Of a DNA stretch of 64,000 nt, positions 36,309 to 48,000 are shown in pieces; the first letter of the stretch is position 1, and every line of letters begins with the position of its first letter. The notes beneath the pieces were generated by a model, which was given only the letters and a program-made list of their open reading frames with translations, did not search any database and was not told the DNA's origin. A program made the position numbers and the translations under genes. Source of the stretch: Branchiostoma floridae (lineage: Eukaryota; Chordata; Leptocardii; Amphioxiformes; Branchiostomatidae). The DNA is taken from assembly GCF_000003815.2 (NCBI RefSeq), contig NC_049979.1, positions 19,142,414-19,206,413 of the forward strand. The letters are read 5' to 3'.

Positions 36309-38250
36309 ATGGACTTGAAAAAGTTTGCAGGTATGATGCCAGAAACCTTGCCAGATCGATCAGAGCTTTCACTCCTCCCTGAACAGGTAATAACGTTACA
36401 TGTATATGATTGACATTTTCATGTTGCAACACCAATTTAAGGTTTAGTATTTTTTTTCGAAATATCAAAGTAGGATTACTAAATGGTTATTGTGATGTTG
36501 AAAAACGGCATTGACATGGACATTATAATCCCATAAGGAGATCAACCCTAGAGGTAGATACATGTGTATCTCAAAACAAGACCACTACACTTGTCCTGAA
36601 AGTGGTTACCATTAGACAACAAATTTTTATGCTAGAAAGTAAACTTGTGAACAAATGTAAGATCTCTCAGTTCAGTTCAGTCATCCATCAGGTGACACTA
36701 TAAAGTTCCTCCAGACTCTGTCGCTCATGACAGACAGGAGGTCTCTGTCTTGGAGGCCAACATCCTCCTCAATCACCCTCTTAAGGGTCAGGGATGGTCG
36801 GCCACGTCTTCCCTTCGATCTCTCCCACTGATAAAGGAGTGAAATATTGCAGCTACAGTAACAAAATGTGTATTCCACATTGCTTAGATATTGGGAGTGA
36901 CTCTGCTGCATGTGGCTGCCTTTAATGGCCAACAGAAAGCAGTAGAAGGACTGCTGAAAGGTAGCACCTCTGTGGACATCAGGGATCAGGTAATTAAGTA
37001 CAGCAGGATTTATACTATTAAAAAAGAATAAGAAAATTCTGCCAAATGTTTTGATTGATCAATTTTTATCAATTAAAATCTGTTTGTCATTCTATCACAT
37101 TTTAAGTGTTGAACTATGCCCAAAAGATAATCTGTGGCAGTATGCATGACTGTGCACCGGACCAAAGCTGAGTTGAAAACAAACGATTTAAGCCCAGGTT
37201 TTCAATATGTTTGGATCAAGGGTGAACTTGAAAACACCAAGATGATGATACAAATTGGAACAGTGCAAACATCTTGCAAAACATGTAAACTGATGAGGAA
37301 AACCGACATATGTGATGAAAATCATTATGTAAGAATAGTCACTTTTTATGAAAACCGCTTCCTGGGACACTTGACAGCACTGGCTAAGGATTTTTTATAA
37401 AAAGTAGCTGCTTTACAAAATGGTTCATCATTTTTCCGTAACTTTTGCAGTATTCTCATAACAGACTAACGTTATGTTTTACATAAAATCCAAACTATGT
37501 AAAAGCTTAAGTCATGTGAATCTCATACCAAAGGAATAATGACTAAAGATGCCCGTCCATATGTACAGGAGATGATGACACCTTTGCATTGGGCTGCCAT
37601 CGGGGGCCATCCGCAGATCTGTGAAGCCTTCATCAAGCATGGAGCAGAGGTCAATGCCAAGGACCAGGTACATCCATGTTTGCCTTTTCTGTATGATGAT
37701 GAGGCCAGTGATGAAAGTGACTGTGTGGGCCCTGTGATCACTAACCTGCCACACAAGACTACTAGTATGTGATTGTTGCAGTAATATGTCGTTTACACAT
37801 TTCAAGCTATTGCGATTGCTTTTGTCCCTTTAATGTCGCAGTTGTGTGGGAAGAACTGCACCATAAAGTCAAATTTGCCTTTGTAAGGTCATATGACGTA
37901 GGTATTGGTGGCTGTAGGTCACTCCAACTTTTGAACGTGGCAAAAATTAATGGGCCTGATGGCATAGGGAAGGGTTTAAAGGTTTCTACACCCCTGCTTT
38001 AGCTGCACCCCACTGCTAATCTTTGCCTGGCTAGCTTTTTCAAAAGCATTCATTTTCTGTGTTAGAACACAGTGTTAGCTCTGTACTATGGTAACAACCA
38101 ACACAGATGAACTTTGAGATTGATGCTGTTGTATATCAGATACATGTATGTTTCCATTCACAGCATGAGAAGACACCTCTGCAGTGGGCTGTGGAGCTGA
38201 ACCATTCAGAAGTCTGTGAGATTCTGCAGCAGAATGGCGCACAGGGATAA
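36309..38250 (+). CDS. Small ankyrin-repeat protein, four exons, 121 aa
   Basis: Exons are 36309-36386, 36888-36989, 37569-37667 and 38164-38250 (stop TAA), all in phase 0. Exon 1 (MDLKKFAGMMPETLPDRSEL) is a non-repeat N-terminus. Exons 2-4 each carry one ankyrin repeat with the TPLHxAA signature: TLLHVAAFNG, TPLHWAAIGGHPQICEAFIK with HGAEVNAKDQ, and TPLQWAVELNHSEVCEILQQ. Exon borders fall at the same place in each repeat, as expected from exon duplication. Three repeats are few for a stable ankyrin domain, so upstream exons may be missing. No other domain, membrane helix or signal peptide is seen. Partner and role unknown. Confidence 0.72.
36668..36835 (-). mobile_element. Fragment of a non-LTR retrotransposon C-terminus
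   Basis: Read on the minus strand this gives KGRRGRPSLTLKRVIEEDVG followed by RVWRN, the RGRP..W..D..  tail found at the end of many LINE reverse transcriptase proteins. It lies in intron 1 of the ankyrin gene. No further upstream reverse transcriptase sequence is present, so it is a 5'-truncated dead copy. Confidence 0.55.
36990..38163. other. Introns of the ankyrin gene
   Basis: Nothing recognised other than exon 3 (37569-37667). Confidence 0.5.
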
Positions 38251-39072
38251 ACTCTATTTATCATCAGAACCACCAGGTCCTTATTGTAGGATGCAAAATC
38301 TTTCAGATCTACATGATGATAATCCTGCACAACTAAAAATGCTTTGCATGTTTGTTAGATTTTAGTTCAAGTTTCTCTTATTTCTTCACAGCTTGACATA
38401 CAGTATCACTGTTCAAGATGTACTTCAAATATTTTTACTGAAGACATGATACTGGTCATACTGTTTTTAATTGCTGGTTTAAGAGAGACAAAATGGTGGT
38501 AGTTCTTGCATCACCAGTTCTTGCATAACCAATTTTTAAAAAAGCTGTCAAAACCAAGATTTCCTTGTTCTTCTGCATTACTTGAAATGTATTATTGTTA
38601 TCATTCTTTATCAAGAATTTCCTGAAAACATGTCCTTTCTTCAAACATGATATGACGTGTGTGTCTTCATTCAATCCTAGTCTCAGACTTTAGCTTTAGC
38701 TACATTTGTATGTACATAAAAACGTTTTTGGTGCTAGTGGAAGGAAATAGTCTCTATTCTTCCTTAACAGCACATGCTGAAGACTTCATGATCATGACAT
38801 GCACAGCATAACCAAATAGATGTGCATACTTCATACCCAAAATCTCTGACAAGATATATCTCAAATAGTAAAAACAGACAAAAATTGTACAGCAATTTTT
38901 TTAGCATACTTTTACTTCATTGTCAAATTTCAAGTTACATACAGCCTAGCTATACATGTATTTGATATGATATTGAGTGATTCACAATAATCCTTTCCCT
39001 TACATTACAGATTACATTTTTTGCATAATATTAGTTTTCCTGATAGCAGATTTTTCAGTAACATCCCCTAGC
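38251..39072. other. Convergent intergenic gap between the ankyrin gene and MTIF2
   Basis: Holds the 3' UTRs of two genes that run toward each other. I see no clear AATAAA on either strand close to the stops. Confidence 0.5.
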
Positions 39073-42000
39073 CTAAAAGCCTGGGTTCCAGTCTACTGTC
39101 TGAGGAACCTCGTTGACTTCAAAGCTCTGTATGACGTCTCCATGCCTGATGTCCGGACACTTGTGTAGAGCTATCCCACACTCCATCTCCTGTCGTACTG
39201 TCCAAACATCATCCTTCAGGTGCTTCAGTGATGAGACGGATCCTTGGGGGGAAAGCAGCATGAACATTATGAATTTGTAGAATGCTAAAAAGTAGGGCCA
39301 AGTTCGGCAATAGGAAGCAAAACAGCAGCATTCAAGTTTTGTGAAACTTTCTTACACAAATATGTTACTATCCTAGTATTGGATTTGTCTATCTTTCTGT
39401 GCAATTTGAAATCCTACAGTCAGTCTCCATGTCTGTAATTTTTGCTGGTACCCCTTTTCTCTCTCAATAACCAAAAATCAGAGGATGTGTGGGTTGATGC
39501 ATCATAAATGCAATGTTTTCTGTTTCATTAACCCATGCTTAGGATGTTTTAACTGTTTAACCAATGAGGCTGAAGGCTTGTGACTGTTCCTGGCAGCCTT
39601 GACTAAGTTGACATGATTCGAATTGCAACAGGGGCAATACAATTTTTACTCTAGGCAACTAGCAGCTAACTAGCTAATATTATGACTACAGACATATGCA
39701 GTCAAAAACTGGACAAGTGTCGCAGCCTAAAAGACAGTGTACAGACCTCTGAATATGACCTCCCCATTCCTGACCAGCAGTGCGTCTCTCCTCTTGTCCA
39801 TCTCCCCCTGAGTCACCCTGCACCCTGCCACTGGAACCTTCTTCTTTCCTACCGTCACCTCAAACACCTGCAGTACGTTGGCTGAACCTGGGACACAAGA
39901 ACAATCACAAACACTGAGTGGTATTGGCTACAGATGTATAATAATTACACCTTGTTGAATATTTTATGGCAACTGGCTTGAATTGTAAATTCCTGATGAA
40001 ATTATTCTTTAGACTGCACATCTGGAAAAAAACACAGCATTGCTAATGATGGTTTTTTGTAGCGAGACCCCTTCAGTTGTGAACAACTGATTTCCAAGGG
40101 AGCCCTGCAAATCAACATAAACTTACCAATAATCATATAACATAAAACATTTCTTTTATCACAAGTAGCCCCCTTAATAGACAAGTTCACACTTCTGAGG
40201 ATCACAAAAATTGCTTTCATACATCAAATTGGTCTGTTTTTTCCATTGCAGGAAAAAACAGACTATGCAGCAGCTACAAGACTAAGTCTGTCTTTTCCCA
40301 CAATAGCCAAGCATGCAACAGGCTTCTTCATTCTTTCAGTTAAAGAAGTAAACTCCTGCAAGTTATTCAAGCTGGCTTACAGAAGTTTACTTCTTTAACT
40401 GAAAGAGTTAAAGAAAACTGTTATTATAAATCTGTACCTTTTATGTCCAGTTCCTCCTTCATGGGTAGTTTGGCAGACAGTTCATCCTTTAAGTCTTCAA
40501 ACAGTCTGTAGATGATCTTGTGCATCTTGATGGGAACATTTTTCTGTTCAGCAAGCTTAGCAACATCCTTAGGCACCTTGGTGTTGAAGCCATACACCAC
40601 ACCTGTGGGGTATCATGAAGAAGAAAACAGTAGATAAATCCTCTTTAAGGGTACACAAGATTAACTTCTGAATAACTGAATAAACTAGTTTGAGGGGAAA
40701 GTCTGTATCTTGGCACACACAGTTTCAAGTTGTGAAAATAGACTCAGGTTCTACACAGTACTGAACATGTTCTGCATTGGGAATGATGTAGTCACATACA
40801 TGACTCAGCTTGTATCTTTTCACTGTTCATGGGAGATACAAGCTTAGTCACGTTTAGGACTGCTAATGATTTACCATCCTAATGATTTACCATCCTGATG
40901 AAACTCTTCATGGTTACAGGATAGTTGTTTTGTACTAAAAGAACAGGCCAGTACCGGGTCAAGAAAATTTCTTAGATTCGTTAGAAAGTAGTTCCACAGA
41001 GTTTCTCACCATCAAAGGCAGCAGCCATCTCTACATCAGACTCTGTGATGGCTCCGACGTCGGAGTGGATGACCTTCAACTTGCAGTCTTCCTCACAGTC
41101 GTAGGAGGCTAGTGTGTCCATGATGGCCTCTATGGAGCCAAACACATCTCCTAGATAATGCAAGGTTGAGGGAAACAACTTTGGACATCAGTGAACACAA
41201 AAGTTGTGTAATTGTGTTTCAACTTTTAGAATTTTAACTATTTGAAACAACTTAGCTAACTTCAATGGACCCACATATGTGTGTAACATGTATGGATGCA
41301 AATGATAAGAAATGTTTCAAGAATCTGTCATGACTACACTATAATTATGAATCTGTATGTCACATTGTCAGTACTGAAAAATTATGAAAGTTTGCTTTGC
41401 TTCCAGTGAATCAAAATTGAGTATTGTCTGTACGTTACTCTTTTAATGTAACACTCTCAATGACATACATGATTATGATTATGGAGATTGTACAGCTGTT
41501 GTATCCTTCATAAACACAATAAAGCAGCCTTAACAACTACCTATCCTATCTGCAATACCTATGAGTATGATAAGACTTTACCTCTGATGACAATGTTAAG
41601 TTCAGGTTCAGTACTCTTGGCCTTCTCACTGCCAGGTGTGGGCTTGAACTCCTCGTACTTTGCCTTCTTCTGCTGCCATCTCCTCAAGTCCTTGGTGGCC
41701 TCCCGTACAGCCTGGTAGTGCTCCAGATGTTCCTTTGCCTTCCTGTCGATCTCCACCTGGTCTTCTGCTAGCTTCTGTTCCTTCTTCTGCTCCAGTCTCC
41801 AGCCAACAACCTCATGAGCTCGGGACTAAACAGACATAAATACAGTACACTACATCTTTTGTTCAATAAAGCATTATTTTACAGTCCTAGAAAAAGACAG
41901 TAGATAGAGAGACTAGCATGAGTAAAAACTGTTTGTACGTTCTCTTCTCGCATCGGCTTGAAGTTAAATGCCAAAGTCTCTCTCATCGTGTAAAGAATTT

Positions 42001-45000
42001 GCAAACATGGCAAATATGGTTGGATGGGATACTGTTTAACTCTTCTTGTAGTCGGAAGCTCCCAAAAGAAACAAAATGTTCACAAAACATCTATGCTGTA
42101 GAATGGACCATGAAAGTTAGATCAAAAATATGTAACACTGAATTACAAAACTTTTACAATTAGTTAATATTTTCTCTCCTTTATAAACACTTCAGCTATA
42201 ATCAGACTACAGTGCATTCAATCAAGATTCTACATAAAGCAACAGGGTTTCTAACATGAAAAGATGCCACCTAGGCCATACCTCTGTTTCCACCTCAAGT
42301 ATGAGGTCCCCTGCTGAAGGGAGGTCCTTCCACCCCATGACCTCCACAGGTGTGCTGGGCGGGGCTTCCCTCACCTGCTGACCTGTCTCACCAAACATGG
42401 CTCGCACCTGTCAAAGGTGGGAGGTGAAGATGTTCAGTACATCTAAAAAAAAATAACACCATGGGATGTCTGCTGGACTGTCTACCTGGATATTGCTTGG
42501 GTGAATATGGACGGTGGCTAAAATCACAACCCACCCACCCTTTGCCTATTCACAAATACAAGAGGGACCCTGCCATACAGTTTAAAGGCTGTTTATTTCC
42601 TTTTGGACAGGACGTGATTCCCTGCCAATGCCAGGTTATTTTGGAGCTTGAGTGCACCCCCCCCCCACAGGTGACACTTACAAAATATTATGATCACATA
42701 CATGTAATTGCACATGGAAATGTAACACCCCAAGAGGCTGACCCTACCTTAGCCCAGGCTGTACCAGCCACCAGATAGCAGCCCCTCCGCAAGGTTCCTC
42801 TCTGGATCACAACAGTCGCTACGGACCTGCAAATATCATTATCTTAGATCTAAGATGAAATATGGCTTGATTTTATATGGGGAAGATAATTCATATTGAG
42901 AGCTAACCATCAGAATTTCCTATGAATATATCACCAGACAAATGGATAGAGTCGATTCCGAGACACCATGAGGGTTTTTAGACAATAATTGTAATAAGTT
43001 GGAATTATTTTGAATAGAAGAATATCTAAGCCCAAACAGTTATAATTTTTTCAAAAAAATTGATATGGAATTTTGAATCTATTTGAATTCTTTTGAATTC
43101 TTTGGAAACATTTTGAAAGAGATCACACGAAAATCTCTTTATTTACAATAATTTTCAAACATCTGCAGGATTCTTTCACTTTTAAAAATATTTACAAAAA
43201 ATGGTAAACCTTGCCAAATGGTAGAATTAATTTATTGCCCCATAAAAGTTAGCCCCTTTTGTCTGCCTGGTATATTTTTAGATTTCACTGGTGGGCACTG
43301 GTGGGTCCTTTGTGGTAGGCCATTGACATGACACCCAACCATACTTTGCGAGGATGTGTGAATTGCTTTCTTCCTAGCCCACTGACCCAATATTACAAAA
43401 AATGGTAGAAAATGGTAAATAACGGCAAAATGCTGTTACCATTGTTTACAAATTCTTAGAAGTATTCTGTTCCACATCGTGAATATTTCAAAGGTTTTAC
43501 AGACCGAGTAAAATATTAAGAAAGTTCAAATAGCATTAGAAATACTTCAAAAGTATAAAATCTCCTGGACATATAATTGAAAACAATTGAAAACGTATGT
43601 AAATGATGACAATAGCAACCCTCGCGGTGACTTGGAATCGGCTCTACTTCTTGATTTTGTAATGTTATTTGTAACAATCAATGTTACAATTACAATTACA
43701 ATGATGCTAATTCTTCACAAACTTGCTCACTCAATCACTGGTTTTATATCCAGAAAATAAGACAAAAACTCCCATACAATCCATTCCCCCTGTATAGGTA
43801 CTTGAGAAACATTATATATGTTTTCCCTGATGGTTATTTTAAATGATTTTTCCAATAGTTAACATACTGTTTTTGCTGGTGTGTTTTTCTTCTTTCTTCT
43901 TCATCTTGTATCAGGAAACAAACTTAGTCATTTTTCTACTACTAGTTAACTTACCCTCTGCCCTTGTCAGTTCGAGATTCGATGACCGTAGCCTCTACAG
44001 GGCCTTTGTTGTCACCTTTGACCTCCATGACCTCTGCTTGGGTCACTATGGCCTCAGCCAGTTCCGTCAAGCCTTGCCCCTGGACATGCGATAAATCAAC
44101 AAGTATGGTGTAAACATGAAGTATGAAAATCAACTCTTGATGCAGGGCCTCCTTTGTTTCAAGTGGCAGACTTTTATAAATGTAGGGTACCTGCAGGAAT
44201 GAACAGAGTTATATGTAAAAAGCATATCTTAATGTTTCAGGAATGCTATGAAATGATAATCACGACATTGGTATAATGAAAAAACAAAAAACACTTTTCT
44301 ATCTTCTTTTGTTATGAGATGTATGGATAAAAGGTATAACGAGGGCTTACCTTAAGAGCAGAAATCTTGACCGATTGTATGTCACCACCAAACTCCTCCA
44401 GCTCCATCCCATGGCTCAGCAACTCTCTCATCACAACCTCCTGTTGAACAGTCAACAGCAACATCATCTTACAAATGTACACATGAATGATGCACACTGA
44501 CAATAGGTAGATCTGAACTAAGTGGCTAAAAATGCTTCATGCTCTGACACCCCCATTATGTAATCAGGGCTCGAAATTCATTTTTGGGAATAGGTGCACT
44601 GGTGCACCCAAACTAGAAAATTGGGTGCACCAAAATATTTTTGGGTGCACCACATAAAATAAAGTAGAATATCAGAATAACATAATTGCAAACCTACTAA
44701 ATTAGTAATTTGAACAGTCCGGGAGCTCTTCAGAAATCGGAAGTACTATAACAGTCATTTTATTGTCTTTCTAACACACAGATGTCAAGAATATGGTGTT
44801 TACTTAGTATACTGACATCTTAACATGCATATGCCTATCAAAATAGTGCACCCACAGAAAAAAAAATTGGGTGCACGGCTCCAATTTTGGGTGCATCTGG
44901 GTGCACAAAACCCCAGTATTTCAAGCCCTGATCTGCTTCTCTCTTGCGCATCTGTTTCTCTCTTGCACACCGGTTTCTCCCTTGCACACCTGTTTCTCAA

Positions 45001-48000
45001 TCGCACACCAGTTTCTGTCTAGCGCACCTGCTTCTCTTTTGCACATCTGTTTCTCTTTTGTGCACCTGTTTCTCTCTTGTACACCTGTTTCTCTCTTGCG
45101 CACCTGTTCCTCTTTCGTACACTTGTTTCTCTCTTGCGCATCTGTTTCTCTCTTGTGCACCTGTTCCTCTCTTGCACATCTGTTTCTCTCTTGTGCATCT
45201 GTTTCTCTCTTGCGCTTCTGTTTCTCTTTTGCGCATCTGTTGCTCTCTTGGGCACCTGTTTCTCTCTTCCGCATCTGTTTCTCTCTTGCACATCTGTTTC
45301 GCTCTTGCGCATCTGTTTCTCTCTTGCGCATCTGTTTCTATTATGCGCATCTGTTTCTCTCTTGCGCATTTGTTTTTCTCTTGTGCATCTATTTCTATTT
45401 TGCGCATCTGTTTCTCTCTTGCGCACCTGTTTTTCTTTTGCGCATCTGTTTCTCTCTTGCGCATCTGTTCCTCTCTTGCGCATCTGTTTCTCTTTTGCGC
45501 ATCTGTTTCTCTCTTGCGCACCTGTTCCTCTCTTGCGCATCTGTTTCTCTCTTGCGCATCTGTTTCTCTTTTGCGCATCTGTTTCTCTCTTGTGCATCTA
45601 TTTCTCTCTTGCGCACCTGTTTCTCTTTTGCGCACCTGTTTCTCTCTTGCGCACCTTTTTCTTTTGCGCACCTGTTTCTCTCTTGCGCATCTGTTTCTCT
45701 CTTGCGCATCTGTTTCTCTCTTGCGCACCTGACTCTTTCATGCACCTGTTTCTCTTTTGCGCACCTGTTTCTGTCTAGCACACCTCCTTCTCTTTCGCGC
45801 ACCTGTTTCTCTCTTGTGCACCTGCTTCTCCCTTGTGCACCTGCTTCTCTCTTGCGCACCAGTTTCTCTCTCGCGCACCTATTTCTCTGTCGTGCACCTG
45901 TTTCTGTCGCGCACCTGTTTCTGTCGAGCATCTGCAGGGCCGAAATTTATTTTTAGGAATAGGTGCACCCAAACTAGAAAATTTTACTTACACATAAAAT
46001 AAAGAATATCAGAATAACATAACTGCAAACCTACTTATTATAATTAGTAATTTGAACGGAGCTCTTCAGAAATCGGAAAATTGGACAGTCATTTTATTAT
46101 CTATCTAACACATGGATGTCAAGAATATGGTGTTTACTTAGTATACTGACATCTTAACATACATAAGCCTATCAAAATATTTGGGTGCACCCTGTGCACC
46201 CACAGAAAAAAAATTGGGTGCACAGCTCCTATTTTGGGTGCACCTTGGTGCACAAAACCCCAGTATTTCGAGCCCTGGTAATTGATAAGTACAAATTACA
46301 TCAATTTCAGAGTGGTGTTTATGTTGACAGTAACATGAAGGTGTGACGGGTCGTTCAGTGTAATATATCATAACCAGCTGCTGCCGAGCTACCAGCCGGC
46401 GAAGCTGGTGTGTTACTCCAAAGGGTGGTTATACCGGCTATATAAATACAGATGTAACACTTTTCAACAGTGTATGGTGGTGCAGAGCTCTTAGTCTCAT
46501 AATGATAATGACAACATGTTAACGGAGGTATAATATTTCTGTAACTTACAGGGTCAGCATTCTTCTTGTCACACTTGTTGATGGCTACAATGATAGGAAC
46601 TGTGGAAAAACATAAAAACAAAGTGGTTGTAATCCATCCGGTAGAAATCTTCCGGAGCGGACTAAAGAAATACGGCTGGACTCCAGTCTATATTGTACAT
46701 GTACAAGGGATGAAAGGCTACCTTAATGACACATTATCAGTGTAGGATTTAATTTTGAAGTACATAATATTCAAGATGTACACAACACAAACCCATTTTT
46801 ACCGTTGGCAGCCTTGGCATGTTTTATTGACTCCAGAGTTTGTTCCATCACTCCGTCGTCAGCAGCAACCACCAGTACCACGATGTCTGTCACAAGAGCG
46901 CCGCGTGCTCTGAGCGCTGAGAACGCAGCGTGGCCGGGGGTGTCCAGGAATGTGATTCTCTCGCCCGTGGGAAGCTCAACTGTAAGAATAAACAAAATAT
47001 CTGTGTCACCTTTCACAGGGGCTATGGACACTGCAGGGATACGGGCACAAATTCAACAGGGTATCTGCTTTCATGTTATGCCAAAGATTATCATGAAAGA
47101 TTTGTCCATTTACAGAAATCCAGTCAAATATCAGGACAGAAATTTGGACAGAAATCCGAACAGAAATCCGGTCTGAAATCTGGACAGAAATCCGGATAGA
47201 GTTTCGGTCAGAAATCTGGACAGACCGCCGCTATGACTTTAAACAACAATTTGCATAAGAGCCCAACATACTTATAGAGAAGTGAAAGTAAAAAAGTGAA
47301 CCAGTGTACTTGGCTATAGAAACAAGTCATAGCAAAGCTGCATTGCATTATCAGCTATCAGAAAGCATTACACTTCGTCTCAAGTGTTATGCTTTGAGTT
47401 TGAACAAAAAGAGAGCATACAGATAGAGGGAGAGAGATAGCCATCTAGACAGAAAAAGCAAGAGAGGGAGGGAGTTATTTTTACAATTCTCAGTGCCCCA
47501 CCTGAAAAGGCCCCTATATGTTGTGTGATGCCTCCAGCCTCTCCAGCTGCTATGTGAGACTTTCTCAGGCTGTCCAGTAGGGTGGTCTTGCCGTGGTCAA
47601 CGTGCCCCATGATGGTCACCACGGGGGGACGTCTGACCAGTGCTGAGGGGTCCGGTGGAGGTCTGCAGAGGGGCATTTGTAAAGAAAAGCCATAGGGGTC
47701 AATATGAAACAAGCAAACTAAGCTTCAGTACTTATCTTTTTGCAATTAAGACCACACTGATTTCTTTGTTCTCAGATACACTGCTTTACTCTTCCTGAAA
47801 AAAATGTGTACAATCCAGGTATTTGAATCAACGTGAAAATGCTGGACTTAACCGTTGAAAAAGTCTCCTAATCACAGTTTATTCACTTCTCAACACTTTT
47901 TAAGTTGAAAATTAATTGTTTGCAATGTTAAGAAGCCTGGTGTGTTGACTTTGTGACTTTTGGACCATTGGATTCACAGCCAATCAGCTCTCTCATCCAT

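Noticed and set aside
44871-46002. Long open frames (up to 361 residues) on both strands with Ser/Cys/Leu-rich or Lys/Arg/Glu-rich repeats
   Set aside because: All come from the 19-bp minisatellite, which is open in several frames at once. No splice sites, start context or similarity support a protein.
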